DNA from: Saccharothrix luteola | Lineage (GTDB): Bacteria > Actinomycetota > Actinomycetes > Mycobacteriales > Pseudonocardiaceae | Assembly (NCBI RefSeq): GCF_020859565.1 | Contig: NZ_JAJHUO010000010.1 | Coordinates: 124,001-188,000, forward strand | Length of the DNA: 64,000 bases | Reading direction: 5' to 3' | Shown: in pieces, positions 1 to 8,425 of the stretch | How positions within the stretch are numbered: the stretch's first letter is position 1 | Layout of the letters: the number at the start of each line of letters is the position of its first letter | The notes under the pieces: generated by a model | Seen by the model: the letters and a program-made list of their open reading frames with translations, nothing else | Databases searched by the model: none | Told to the model about the DNA's origin: nothing | Program-made: the position numbers and the translations under genes

Positions 1-245
1 CGTGGGACTACGCCCGCCCGCCGACGCCGAAGGAGCTGGCCGCGACCACCGTGCTGTCGCTCGACCTGACCGAGGCGTCGGTGAAGATCCGCAGCGGCCC
101 GCCGGGCGACGAGGAGGAGGACGTCGCCGCCAACGCGCGCTGGGCGGGCGTGCTGCCGCTGCGCACCGCGTGGGGCGAGCCCGAGCCGGACCCGGCGCTG
201 GTCGGCGACTGGGACGTCCCGCCGCACGTCACCGCGCGGACGTAG
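1..245 (+). CDS. Pyridoxamine 5'-phosphate oxidase-family flavoprotein, C-terminal end (partial)
   Basis: The reading frame is open from base 3 and its 5' part lies outside the window. The 80 visible residues begin WDYARPPTPKELAATTVLSL and contain VKIRSGPPGDEEED followed by WAGVLPL. This tail is typical of the actinobacterial pyridoxamine-phosphate-oxidase-like flavin-binding family (split beta-barrel FMN proteins, often called flavin-nucleotide-binding proteins). The exact substrate cannot be told from the tail. Its stop codon lies inside the 3' end of the convergent cysteine dioxygenase gene (17 bp overlap). Family assignment is fairly sure; function is open. Confidence 0.7.
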   Translation, partial: WDYARPPTPKELAATTVLSLDLTEASVKIRSGPPGDEEEDVAANARWAGVLPLRTAWGEPEPDPALVGDWDVPPHVTART

Positions 246-696
246 TCCCCGAGACCGGGTCGTACCGCACCGGCCTGATGGTGCGCCCGCCGTCGCGGAA
301 CACGTGGATCGTGACGGCGGGGTCGACGCCGTCGTTGCGCACCTGGTGCGCGTACCCCGGCCCGAACACCCGCGACTGGCCCGCCACGAGGTGGTGCAGC
401 ACCTGGGTCGGGCCCGGCGTGACCACCTCCGTCAACGAGCCGCTGACCACGGTGAACGCGCCACTGGTGACGCCGTGGTCGTGCAGGTCGGCGTGCTGGC
501 CGGGCAACCAGCTCATCAGCCACACCTCCTGCTCGTCGGTGCGGTCGACCAGCGCGGCGAAGCGGGTCTCGGGGTCGTAGCGGAGCAGGTGGGCCCAGCG
601 CTCACGCCGTGCCGCCGTGTCGAGCGCGATCCGCACGGGGTGCAGCGCGGCGTGCGACTGGGGCAGGGCGATGGTGTTCTCCGGAACGGCGAACAT
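229..696 (-). CDS. Cysteine dioxygenase family protein
   Basis: 155-aa single-domain cupin of the type I cysteine dioxygenase family, which oxidises L-cysteine to cysteine sulfinate with a mononuclear iron in the cytoplasm. Two metal-ligand histidines are visible in PGQHADLHDHG (about residues 66-76) and the third in PGYAHQVRN (about 113-121). The ATG at 696 is preferred over a longer frame because GAAGGA sits five bases upstream. The 200-bp leader carries a Cys-type leader peptide (758-823) and a hairpin (725-743), so expression probably responds to cysteine charging. It converges on the flavoprotein gene with a 17-bp overlap. Other thiol dioxygenases of the same fold cannot be excluded. Confidence 0.85.
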   Translation of the reverse strand: MFAVPENTIALPQSHAALHPVRIALDTAARRERWAHLLRYDPETRFAALVDRTDEQEVWLMSWLPGQHADLHDHGVTSGAFTVVSGSLTEVVTPGPTQVLHHLVAGQSRVFGPGYAHQVRNDGVDPAVTIHVFRDGGRTIRPVRYDPVSGTTSAR

Positions 697-724
697 GATT
701 CCTTCTCGGCACTCGGTGACGTGT

Positions 725-743
725 GCGGGCCTCACGGGCCCGC
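725..743 (-). promoter_or_regulatory. Hairpin between leader peptide and cysteine dioxygenase start
   Basis: On the minus strand GCGGGCC, a CGTGA loop and GGCCCGC form a perfect 7-bp stem between the leader-peptide stop and the ribosome binding site of the cysteine dioxygenase gene. There is no U-tract, so translational control or a Rho-dependent mechanism fits better than intrinsic termination. The role is inferred from position. Confidence 0.45.
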
Positions 744-757
744 GGGACGCGAGACGA

Positions 758-823
758 TCACCGGGAAGGACAGAGCGCGCTGGCGACCAGGCGGAGGTCG
801 ATGTGACCCCGCCCGTCGGTCAT
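758..823 (-). CDS. Cysteine-responsive leader peptide (regulatory uORF)
   Basis: A 21-codon reading frame, MTDGRGHIDLRLVASALCPS followed by R and stop, lies 62 bp upstream of the cysteine dioxygenase start. It matches the pattern of the actinobacterial 'putative leader peptide' class: H-x-D-L near the start and a terminal SALC with a single Cys codon close to the stop, usually found upstream of sulfur genes. Ribosome stalling at the Cys codon is the proposed sensor. An in-frame ATG at 838 would add five residues (MSFRA); neither start has a clear Shine-Dalgarno, so leaderless translation is possible. Confidence 0.65.
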   Translation of the reverse strand: MTDGRGHIDLRLVASALCPSR

Positions 824-896
824 GGCGCGAAAAGACATGGTGACGAGGGTGGCAGCCGGTTCGCCGCCACGCAACCCCTCCCACGCAGTGGACCCG

Positions 897-1955
897 TCAG
901 AGTGACCCGAGCACGTCCTCCACCAGGTCGGCGGTGTCCTCGCAGCCCGCGGACAGCCGCACCAGGCCCTCGGGCACCGGGTCGCCCCACTGCGCCCGCC
1001 GGTCCAGGCTCGTGTGCAGGCCGCCGAAGCTCGTGCTCGCGAACACCAGCCGGGACCGCTCCAGGAACGACGCCACCGCGCGCTCGTCCGCCAGCACGAA
1101 CGTCAGCACCCCGCCGAACCGCCGCATCTGCCGCGACGCCACCTCGTGCGCCGGGTCACCCGGGGCACCGGGCCAGCGCAGCCCGCTGACCGCCGGGTGG
1201 CCGTCCAGCGCCTCGTACAGCGCCGCCGCGTTCGCCGCCTGCCGGCTCAACCGCAGGTCGAGCGTGCCGAGACCCCGGTGCGCCAGCCACGCCTCGAACG
1301 GTCCGGGGATCGCGCCGCCGGTCGTCCGCGCCGCGCGCACCCGTTCGGCCAACCCCGGGTCCGCCGTGGACACGTGGCCCAGCAGCACGTCGCTGTGCCC
1401 GGCGACGGCCTTCGTGTCGCTGCTCACCACCGCGTCCGCGCCCAGCAGCAGCGGCTGCTGCCCCAACGGCGTCGCGGTCGTGTTGTCCACCGCCACCAGC
1501 GCGCCCGCCGCGTGCGCGGCCTCCACCAGCGCGGCGATGTCGCACACGTCCAGCCCGGGGTTCGACGGCGACTCCAGCAGCACCAACCGCACGCCCTCGA
1601 ACGACGGGTACGGCCCGGCCGTCGGCACCTCCACCACCTTCACCGGCATCTCGGCGGCCAACGCGCGCGTCAGGTAGTAGCCGTCGCTCGGCAGCGCCAC
1701 CACGTCGCCGGGCGCGAGCACGACCCTCAGCAACGTCGAGATCGCCGCCATCCCGGACGGGAACAGCACGGTCGTGCCGCCGTCCAGCTCGCCGAGCGCC
1801 ACCTCCAACGCCCGCCAGGTCGGGTTGTGCGCCCGCCCGTACGTGTCGGCGCCGCCCAGGTGGTACGCGGAGGCGAACACCGGACCGGCCAGGAACGGCT
1901 CGCCCTGCACCGCCGGCGTCGAGTGCACGACTCGCGTGCCGTCACCCCAGGTCAT
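897..1955 (-). CDS. Cystathionine gamma-lyase-like PLP enzyme (Cys/Met metabolism family)
   Basis: 352-aa fold-type I PLP enzyme of the Cys/Met metabolism family, which makes or breaks C-S bonds of cystathionine or homoserine derivatives. ADTYGRAHNPTWRALE near residue 35 is the usual N-terminal signature, and SSDTKAVAGHSDVLLG (about residues 185-200) contains the PLP-binding lysine. The ATG at 1955 shares bases with the gpsA stop (ATGA), so the two are translationally coupled in a plsC-gpsA-lyase operon. Lyase versus synthase activity cannot be decided by eye. Confidence 0.85.
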   Translation of the reverse strand: MTWGDGTRVVHSTPAVQGEPFLAGPVFASAYHLGGADTYGRAHNPTWRALEVALGELDGGTTVLFPSGMAAISTLLRVVLAPGDVVALPSDGYYLTRALAAEMPVKVVEVPTAGPYPSFEGVRLVLLESPSNPGLDVCDIAALVEAAHAAGALVAVDNTTATPLGQQPLLLGADAVVSSDTKAVAGHSDVLLGHVSTADPGLAERVRAARTTGGAIPGPFEAWLAHRGLGTLDLRLSRQAANAAALYEALDGHPAVSGLRWPGAPGDPAHEVASRQMRRFGGVLTFVLADERAVASFLERSRLVFASTSFGGLHTSLDRRAQWGDPVPEGLVRLSAGCEDTADLVEDVLGSL

Positions 1956-2956
1956 TGCCGTTCCGCCTTCCGTTCGCGGCCGAGCAGCGCGGCCGTCAGC
2001 ACGCGGGGGTCCAACCCCTCGTGGCACACCTGGTGCACGCCGTCGGTGATCGGCATGTCCACGCCGACGCGCGCGGCCAGCTCGCGGATCGACGAGCACG
2101 ACTTCACGCCCTCGGCGACCTGGCCGTGCGCGGCCTCCTGCGCCTGCGCCAGCGAGTCCCCGCGCCCCAGCCGTTCCCCGAACGACCGGTTGCGCGACAG
2201 CGGCGAGGCGCACGTGGCCACCAGGTCGCCCAGCCCGGCCAACCCGGCGAACGTCAACGGGTCCGCGCCCAGCGCCGCGCCCAGCCGCGCCGTCTCGGCG
2301 AGACCGCGGGTGATGATCGAGGCCATCGTGTTGTCCCCGAACCCCATGCCCGCCGCCATGCCGCACGCCAGCGCGATCACGTTCTTGCACGCGCCGCCGA
2401 GCTCGCAGCCCACCACGTCGACGTTCGTGTACGGCCGGAAGTACGAGTTCGAGCACGCGTGCTGCAGCTCCACCGCGCGGTCGTGGTCGGTGCACGCGAT
2501 GACCGTCGCGGTCGGCTGCTCGGCCGCGATCTCCTTGGCCAGGTTCGGCCCGGACACCACCGCGACCTGGTCCTCCGGCACACCCGCGACCTCGCGGACC
2601 ACCTCGCTCATCCGCTTCAGCGTGCCCAGTTCGACGCCCTTGGCCAGGCTGACCAGCGTCGCACCCGCCGGCAGCCACGGCCGCCAGCCGCTCAGGTTCT
2701 CCCGCAACGTCTGGCTCGGCACCGCCAGCACCACGGCCCCCGCGCCGGCCAACGCCTTCCTCGCGTCCGACGTGGCGGTCAGGTTCGAGGGCAGCGTCAC
2801 GCCCGGCAGGTAGTCGGCGTTGACCCGCTCCGCCGAGATGGCGTCGGCCACGTCGGCGCGCCGCGCCCACAGCACCACGTCCGTGCCGGAGTCCGCGAGC
2901 ACCTTCGCGAAAGCGGTGCCCCACGACCCGGCGCCCAGCACCGCGACCCGGTCCAC
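1952..2956 (-). CDS. gpsA: NAD(P)H-dependent glycerol-3-phosphate dehydrogenase
   Basis: 334-aa enzyme that reduces dihydroxyacetone phosphate to sn-glycerol 3-phosphate, the backbone for phospholipids. The N-terminal Rossmann motif is VAVLGAGSWGTAFAKVLA. The family signatures VVSGPNLAKEI, CELGGACKNVIALACG and GLGDLVATC are present. The start is GTG at 2956, one base after the stop of the acyltransferase gene, and its own stop overlaps the next start. The acyltransferase upstream uses its product, so the operon makes biochemical sense. Length is normal. Confidence 0.95.
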   Translation of the reverse strand: MDRVAVLGAGSWGTAFAKVLADSGTDVVLWARRADVADAISAERVNADYLPGVTLPSNLTATSDARKALAGAGAVVLAVPSQTLRENLSGWRPWLPAGATLVSLAKGVELGTLKRMSEVVREVAGVPEDQVAVVSGPNLAKEIAAEQPTATVIACTDHDRAVELQHACSNSYFRPYTNVDVVGCELGGACKNVIALACGMAAGMGFGDNTMASIITRGLAETARLGAALGADPLTFAGLAGLGDLVATCASPLSRNRSFGERLGRGDSLAQAQEAAHGQVAEGVKSCSSIRELAARVGVDMPITDGVHQVCHEGLDPRVLTAALLGRERKAERQ

Positions 2957-2957
2957 G

Positions 2958-3659
2958 TCAGGCCTTCTTGGTGTAGAAGCCGTCGGGCGCCTGCTCCTGG
3001 CGGATGTCCGCGAGCAGGCCTTTCACGTCGTTCATCAGCACGTCGGTCACCTCGCGCAGCAACGCGAGGTTCTGCGGCCTGCTCCGGTAGGCGTCCAGGT
3101 CGACCGGCGGGCCCACCTTCGTCACCACGGTCTTGCGCGGGAACGGCCGGAACTTCTTCCGGTAGTGGTCGTAGACCTCGCGCGTGCCCCACCGCGCCGC
3201 GGGCAGCACCGGCACGTCGTGCTCCAGCGCGAGCCGCGCCACCCCCGTCCGCGAGGCCATCGGCCAGCCGTCCGGGTCACGGGTGATGGTGCCCTCGGGG
3301 TAGATGATGACGACCAGCCCCTGCTCCAAGGCTTCGTGCGCGGCGCGCAAGCTCTGCTGCGCGTCGGCCGTGCCCCGGTACACCGGGATCTGCCGGGCGC
3401 CCTTGACGACCATGCCGACGAACGGGACGTTCCACAGGCTGTGCTTGGCGAGGAAGTGCGGCACGCGACCCTGCTTGTGCGTGAAGACGGCGTCGTAGAC
3501 CGGGTCCAGGTGCGACACGTGGTTCATCACGATGAGCGCCCCGCCCGTCTTGGGCACCCACTCCCCGCCCTCGTTGCGCCGCCGCGTCATCAGCGCGGTG
3601 GTGGGGTAGAAGACCGCCGCGGCGAGCCCGACCCAGAAGCCGCCCTTCTCCTTGGCCAC
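2958..3659 (-). CDS. 1-acyl-sn-glycerol-3-phosphate acyltransferase (PlsC family)
   Basis: 233-aa membrane-associated acyltransferase of the LPLAT/PlsC family that acylates lysophosphatidate. The catalytic NHxxxxD box is NHVSHLD and the acceptor-binding box is YPEGTIT. A hydrophobic segment FWVGLAAAVFYPTTALM lies at the N-terminus. GTG at 3659 is chosen because GGAGAGGGAG lies just upstream; the longer open frame to 3716 has no such signal. First gene of the operon with gpsA (1-bp gap), divergent from fbiD. Confidence 0.9.
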   Translation of the reverse strand: MAKEKGGFWVGLAAAVFYPTTALMTRRRNEGGEWVPKTGGALIVMNHVSHLDPVYDAVFTHKQGRVPHFLAKHSLWNVPFVGMVVKGARQIPVYRGTADAQQSLRAAHEALEQGLVVIIYPEGTITRDPDGWPMASRTGVARLALEHDVPVLPAARWGTREVYDHYRKKFRPFPRKTVVTKVGPPVDLDAYRSRPQNLALLREVTDVLMNDVKGLLADIRQEQAPDGFYTKKA

Positions 3660-3769
3660 GTGCACTCCCTCTCCGTCGTGGACCTGGAGTCTTCCCCACG
3701 TCGCCGGGGGCGACAATCAGCCCTGAGGCCCCCTGGCCAGGTCCAGCAGGCATCCGGGAGTATGGCGGG

Positions 3770-4378
3770 GTGGGAGCCGACGTCGACCTGGTGGTCCCGG
3801 TCAAGACCCTGGAACGGGCCAAGACGCGGCTGGTGGGCACCCGGCTGGACCGGCCGGCGCTGGCCCTGGCCTTCGCGCTGGACACGATTTCCGCGGCGCT
3901 GCCGGCCGTCCGCCGTGTGGTGGCCGTCACGTCCGACCCGTCCGTCGTGGCGGAGCTGCGAACGCTCGGCGTCGAGTCGATCCCCGGTCCCGAAGGCCTG
4001 AACGAGTCCCTGCGCCACGGCTTCACCGTCCTCCGGTCCCGCGACCCCGCCTCGGTGGTCGGCGCCCTGCAAGCCGACCTGCCGGCACTGCGCACCACCG
4101 ACCTCGCCGCCGCGCTGGCCACCGTCGACGGCCGCTCGTTCTGCCCGGACCGCCAGGGGACGGGGACGACCCTGCTCCTCTCCTCGCCCGGCGGCGACCT
4201 CGCGCCCGCCTTCGGCGTTGGATCCGCCGCCGCCCACGCGGCATCGGGCGCCACGCCCCTGCTGGGCCCGTGGCCGTCGCTGCGCCACGACGTCGACACC
4301 GCCGACGACTTGCGCCTCGCCGCGGACCTCGGCCTCGGCCCGCGCACCGCCGCCACCGTCACCCCCGTCGGCGGCTGA
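3770..4378 (+). CDS. fbiD: Phosphoenolpyruvate/2-phospho-L-lactate guanylyltransferase (F420 biosynthesis)
   Basis: 202-aa nucleotidyltransferase of the CofC/FbiD family that couples GTP to phosphoenolpyruvate (FbiD, actinobacteria) or 2-phospholactate (CofC, archaea) as the first committed step to coenzyme F420. The N-terminus DLVVPVKTLERAKTRL is the family signature, followed by QADLPALR and a C-terminal SLRHDVDTADDL. The start is GTG at 3770. It diverges from plsC-gpsA, the same neighbourhood as in mycobacteria (Rv2982c/Rv2983). Its presence implies the host makes F420. Confidence 0.9.
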   Translation: MGADVDLVVPVKTLERAKTRLVGTRLDRPALALAFALDTISAALPAVRRVVAVTSDPSVVAELRTLGVESIPGPEGLNESLRHGFTVLRSRDPASVVGALQADLPALRTTDLAAALATVDGRSFCPDRQGTGTTLLLSSPGGDLAPAFGVGSAAAHAASGATPLLGPWPSLRHDVDTADDLRLAADLGLGPRTAATVTPVGG

Positions 4379-4416
4379 GCCCCGCGGACCGCCTGCGATC
4401 GACTACGTTCTGCCCC

Positions 4417-4626
4417 GTGACCCACCCCGCCAAACCCGAGCAGGCCACGGTGAGCGCGCATCACCCGGACGGCTCAGCCACCGTGCTGCGCGACGACGGC
4501 GTGCTGGTGGACGTGTCGGCCGAAGCCGTCGCCGAGGGCGGCTGGCGCTCGCTGCGCCCCGGCCAGCGGGTCACCCTCGTGCGGGATGCCGCCGGCGCCG
4601 TGCGAGGCGTGCTCCGCCCGGTGTGA
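4417..4626 (+). CDS. Cold-shock-domain-like small protein, aromatic RNA-binding motifs lost
   Basis: A 69-aa frame starting GTG at 4417. Residues 30-60 (LVDVSAEAVAEGGWRSLRPG then QRVTLV) align by eye with the second half of a cold-shock OB-fold (VFVHFSAIQ...GFRSLxEGQRV). The RNP1 (KGFGFI) and RNP2 (VFVHF) aromatics are replaced by ATVLRDDG and VLVDVS. It is probably an OB-fold protein that no longer binds RNA in the classical way; GC3-rich codons and conserved spacing suggest a real gene. It sits between fbiD and ppk. Function unknown. Confidence 0.55.
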   Translation: MTHPAKPEQATVSAHHPDGSATVLRDDGVLVDVSAEAVAEGGWRSLRPGQRVTLVRDAAGAVRGVLRPV

Positions 4627-4685
4627 CGCGGAGTTCACTTCCTCGTCGGCTCAGCTCAGCGCACAGCCGCCCGTATTGGGGAACA

Positions 4686-6974
4686 ATGCTGATCGTGAGC
4701 ACGGACAACACCCCCGACCAGCCCGCGCCGAAGCGACGGACGAGGACGCCGCGGACCACGCCCGCCGCGAGCACCCCCCGCCGCCGACCGCGCCCGGCCA
4801 CCCGCCGCGGCGCCGCCGGCACCCGTGCGGGCACGACGGCGGCGCAGCAACCGGCCGACGGCGCGACCCGGTCGTTCCCGAGCTCACCACCCGCGGTCAC
4901 GGCCACCGAGGCGCAGGTCGACCTGCCCGACGACCGGTACTTCAACCGGGAGCTGTCCTGGTTGGACTTCAACGCCAGGGTGCTCGCGCTGGCCGAGGAC
5001 GCCTCCCAGCCGTTGCTGGAGCGGGCGAAGTTCCTGGCCATCTTCGCCTCGAACCTGGACGAGTTCTACATGGTCCGGGTCGCGGGCCTGAAGCGCCGCG
5101 ACGAGACCGGCCTCTCGGTGCGCAGCGCGGACGGGCTCACCCCGCGCGAACAGCTGTCCAACATCTCCAAGCGCACCCAGGAGCTGGTCGAGCAGCACGC
5201 CAGGGCCTTCCTCGACCACATCCAGCCGGAGCTGGAGAAGCACGCCATCAGCATCGTCAACTGGGCGCAGTTGACCGACTTCGAGCAGTTGCGGCTGTCG
5301 AACTACTTCACCGACCAGGTGTTCCCGGTGCTCACGCCGCTGGCCGTGGACGCCGCGCACCCGTTCCCCTACATCTCCGGCCTCTCGCTGAACCTCGCCA
5401 TCACCGTGCGCGACCCGGAGGGCGGCGCGGAGCGGTTCGCGCGCATCAAGGTGCCGGACAACGTGCCGCGCCTGGTCCGCGTGGAAAGCGACCGGACCAG
5501 CCCGACGGCGACCTTCCTGCCGTTGGAGGAGCTGATCGCGGCGCACCTCGGCGAGCTGTTCGCGGGCATGCAGGTCATCGAGTGCCACGCGTTCCGGGTG
5601 ACCCGCAACGCCGACCTGGAGGTCGAGGAGGACCAGGACGAGGACCTGCTCAAGTCGTTGGAGCGGGAGCTGGCGCGCCGCCGCTTCGGGCCGCCGGTTC
5701 GGCTGGAGATCGCCGACGACATGACCGAGCACATGCTGGAACGGCTGCTGCGCGAGCTGGAGGTCGACCCGCACGACGTCGTCCAGGTGCCCGGCCTGCT
5801 CGACCTGTCGTGCCTGTGGCAGCTCTACAGCGTGGACCGCAAGCAGCTCAAGGACGCGCCGTTCGTGCCCGCGACGCACTCGGCGTTCGGCGAACGCGAG
5901 ACGCCGAAGAGCATCTTCGCCACCCTCCGGGAGGGCGACGTGCTGGTGCACCACCCGTACGACTCGTTCTCCACGTCCGTCCAGCGGTTCATCGAGCAGG
6001 CGGCGGCCGACCCGCGCGTGCTGGCCATCAAGCAGACGCTGTACCGCACGTCGGGCGACTCGCCGATCGTCGACGCGCTGATCGACGCGGCCGAGGCGGG
6101 CAAGCAGGTCGTGGCGCTGGTGGAGATCAAGGCGCGGTTCGACGAGCAGGCGAACATCAAGTGGGCACGTGCGCTGGAGAAGGCGGGCGTTCACGTCGTC
6201 TACGGCCTGATGGGGCTCAAGACGCACTGCAAGACCTCCTTGGTGGTGCGGCAGGAGGGCTCGCGGATCCAGCGGTACTGCCACATCGGCACGGGCAACT
6301 ACAACCCGAAGACGGCCCGGCTGTACGAGGACATCGGCATCCTCACCGCCGAGCCGACCATCGGCGCGGACCTCACCGACCTGTTCAACGTGCTCACCGG
6401 GTACGCCCGGCAGGACCACTACCGCAGCCTCCTCGTCGCGCCCTACGGCGTGCGGCGGGGGATCGTGGAGCGCATCGAGCGTGAGATCGAGCACGCGCGG
6501 GCGGGCGCGCCCGCCGGTGTGCGCATCAAGGTGAACTCGCTGGTGGACGAGCAGGTCATCGACTCGCTGTACCGGGCGTCGCAGGCCGGGGTGCGGGTGG
6601 ACGTGGTCGTGCGCGGGGTGTGCGCGTTGAAGCCGGGCATCAAGGGGCTGTCGGAGAACATCCACGTCCGGTCGATCCTGGGCCGGTTCCTGGAGCACTC
6701 GCGGGTGTTCCACTTCGTCGGCTCGGCCGAGCACTGGATCGGCAGCGCCGACATGATGCACCGCAACCTGGACCGGCGGGTCGAGGTGCAGCTGCGGGTG
6801 ACCGACCCGAAGCTCACCGCGCAGCTCGACGCGATGATGGACTCGGCGTTGGAGCCGACCACGCGGTGCTGGGTGCTGCAGCCGGACGGCGAGTGGGAGG
6901 CGTCGCCGGCGGACGGCACCAGGGTGCGCGACCACCAGACCGAGATGCTGCGCAACCACCGCGCGATCGGGTGA
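4686..6974 (+). CDS. ppk: Polyphosphate kinase 1
   Basis: 762-aa PPK1, which reversibly polymerises the gamma-phosphate of ATP into polyphosphate. The first ~75 residues are a Pro/Arg/Thr-rich extension, probably disordered; the conserved core starts at DRYFNRELSWLDFNARVLAL. NLDEFYMVRVAGLKRR, the catalytic-His loop YCHIGTGNYNPKTARLYEDI and SADMMHRNLDRRVEVQ are all present. ATG at 4686 has GGGGA just upstream; a GTG at 4695 is an alternative. The last four bases GTGA also start the mutT1-like gene, so the two are coupled. Confidence 0.95.
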   Translation: MLIVSTDNTPDQPAPKRRTRTPRTTPAASTPRRRPRPATRRGAAGTRAGTTAAQQPADGATRSFPSSPPAVTATEAQVDLPDDRYFNRELSWLDFNARVLALAEDASQPLLERAKFLAIFASNLDEFYMVRVAGLKRRDETGLSVRSADGLTPREQLSNISKRTQELVEQHARAFLDHIQPELEKHAISIVNWAQLTDFEQLRLSNYFTDQVFPVLTPLAVDAAHPFPYISGLSLNLAITVRDPEGGAERFARIKVPDNVPRLVRVESDRTSPTATFLPLEELIAAHLGELFAGMQVIECHAFRVTRNADLEVEEDQDEDLLKSLERELARRRFGPPVRLEIADDMTEHMLERLLRELEVDPHDVVQVPGLLDLSCLWQLYSVDRKQLKDAPFVPATHSAFGERETPKSIFATLREGDVLVHHPYDSFSTSVQRFIEQAAADPRVLAIKQTLYRTSGDSPIVDALIDAAEAGKQVVALVEIKARFDEQANIKWARALEKAGVHVVYGLMGLKTHCKTSLVVRQEGSRIQRYCHIGTGNYNPKTARLYEDIGILTAEPTIGADLTDLFNVLTGYARQDHYRSLLVAPYGVRRGIVERIEREIEHARAGAPAGVRIKVNSLVDEQVIDSLYRASQAGVRVDVVVRGVCALKPGIKGLSENIHVRSILGRFLEHSRVFHFVGSAEHWIGSADMMHRNLDRRVEVQLRVTDPKLTAQLDAMMDSALEPTTRCWVLQPDGEWEASPADGTRVRDHQTEMLRNHRAIG

Positions 6975-7894
6975 GTCGTGTGATCCGGGCGGCGGGCGCC
7001 GTGCTGTGGCGCGAGGGTTCCGTGGCGGTCGTGCACCGGCCGCGTTATGACGACTGGTCCCTGCCCAAGGGCAAGGTGGACCCCGGTGAGACCGTGCCCG
7101 CGGCGGCGGTGCGGGAGGTGCTGGAGGAGACCGGGTTCCACGCCGTGCTGGGGCGGTACCTGTGCCAGGTGTCGTACCGGGCTTTCGGCAAGCCGAAGGT
7201 CGTGGACTACTTCAGCGCGCAGGTCGCGTCGGGTGCGTTCGCGCCGAACGACGAGGTCGACGAGCTGCGGTGGGTGCCGCTCGCCGAGGCGGCGTCGCTG
7301 GTGACGTCCGACACCGACCGCTCGGTGCTGGCGGCGTTCGCGGCAGAGCCCTCGGATTTGGCGACGGTGTTGCTGGTGCGGCACGCGAAGGCAGGCAAGC
7401 GCGACCACTGGCCGGGTGACGACGACCTGCGGCCGTTGAGCTCGGCGGGGTGGCGGCAGGCGGGCGGGTTGCGGTCGATGCTGCCGTTGTGGGGACCCGT
7501 GCGGGTGCACTCGGCGCCCCGGGTGCGGTGCGTGGAGACCGTTCAGGGGGTGGCGGAGGACTTGGGCGTGGGCGTGCTGCTGGAGCCGCGGTTGTCCGAG
7601 GAGGGGTACTGGCCGGACCGCGAGGCCGGGTTGGTGCGCCTGCTGGAGATCGCGGACGGGGCCGGGACGCCGGTCGTGTGCAGCCAGGGCGGCGTCATCC
7701 CGGACGTCGTCTCCACCCTCGCCGACCTGGGAGGTCTGTCGTTGGGCGGCACGCCGTGCAAGAAGGGCAGCGCGTGGCTGCTGGCGTTCCGCCGGCCGGA
7801 GCCGGGCTGGTCCACTTCGGACTCGCACCGCTCCTGGCCGCGCCTCGTCTCGGCCCACTACTTCCCCACCGCGCTGGCCGCCCCCACCGCCTGA
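6971..7894 (+). CDS. mutT1: MutT1-like Nudix hydrolase fused to a histidine phosphatase domain
   Basis: 307-aa two-domain protein like mycobacterial MutT1, which hydrolyses 8-oxo-(d)GTP and diadenosine polyphosphates. Residues 1-130 hold the Nudix box GKVDPGETVPAAAVREVLEE followed by TGF. Residues 135-307 form a phosphoglycerate-mutase-type histidine phosphatase with LLVRHAKAGKRDHW; a second conserved region is CSQGGVIPDV. GTG at 6971 overlaps the ppk stop as GTGA. The downstream 530 bp has no gene but contains a 22-bp repeat array and the hup terminator. Confidence 0.9.
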   Translation: MSRVIRAAGAVLWREGSVAVVHRPRYDDWSLPKGKVDPGETVPAAAVREVLEETGFHAVLGRYLCQVSYRAFGKPKVVDYFSAQVASGAFAPNDEVDELRWVPLAEAASLVTSDTDRSVLAAFAAEPSDLATVLLVRHAKAGKRDHWPGDDDLRPLSSAGWRQAGGLRSMLPLWGPVRVHSAPRVRCVETVQGVAEDLGVGVLLEPRLSEEGYWPDREAGLVRLLEIADGAGTPVVCSQGGVIPDVVSTLADLGGLSLGGTPCKKGSAWLLAFRRPEPGWSTSDSHRSWPRLVSAHYFPTALAAPTA

Positions 7895-8173
7895 CCCACC
7901 GCCCCGCTCCCCTGCCCTGATTGCCGGCCCACTAGTCCGGTCGGGTCACGCCGGGAGTTCGTTCGAGCACGGTGAGTTCTCCACAGCCCGGCCCGAACTA
8001 CGCCGAAATCGTCAGACCGAGCCGGCAGCATGAAAACCGGGGAGCCCCTGGGCGGGGACCCCTGCGAAGCATCTCCACCGCGCAGACGCCGGTTTCGAGC
8101 CTGGCGCCACACCCGGTCCGACTGCTCTATCCGAGTGGCCGAACACACACGGGTCCGAGCCGCGCCGACGCGT

Positions 8174-8239
8174 TCCGAGCGTTGAACTCGGGGGTCCTGA
8201 ACGTAGGACACGCGCGTTCTGGACGTAGGACACGCGGGT
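8174..8239. repeat. Array of three 22-bp repeat units (cluster 1)
   Basis: Three units with exact 22-bp period start at 8174, 8196 and 8218. The first has the GAGCGTTGAACTCG core, the next two the CGTAGGACACGCG core. The array lies in the 531-bp gap between the convergent mutT1 and hup genes; no mirror-image half was found here. The rest of 7895-8348 shows no gene or other clear signal. Confidence 0.8.
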
Positions 8240-8348
8240 GTGGGAGAGGGTTCGGGGTTCCGAGGTGAAGAGGCCGTCCGCACGGGCGCGGAAACGGGGC
8301 TCAGAAGGCCCGTGCCGGACCGGAACCCGGCGCCAGGGGTCGAACAGC

Positions 8349-8386
8349 GCTCAGGGCCCGGTGCGCGTCCGCACCGGGCCCTGAGC
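8349..8386 (-). terminator. Long GC-rich hairpin, probable hup terminator
   Basis: GCTCAGGGCCCGGTGCG and its perfect complement form a 17-bp stem with a 4-base loop, 40 bp past the hup stop. There is no U-tract, as is common in high-GC actinobacteria. Its symmetry would let it act on transcripts from either side. Confidence 0.75.
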
Positions 8387-8425
8387 GTCTGTTGCGTGCC
8401 TGGCCGGTGATCACCCGGCCCGGCT

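Noticed and set aside
818..906. Plus-strand segment resembling a SAM-IV riboswitch (GGTCAT...GCAACCCCTCC...GTGACC)
   Set aside because: No plus-strand gene follows it; the region is the leader of a minus-strand gene and encodes the Cys leader peptide, and the core pairing of SAM-IV could not be drawn.
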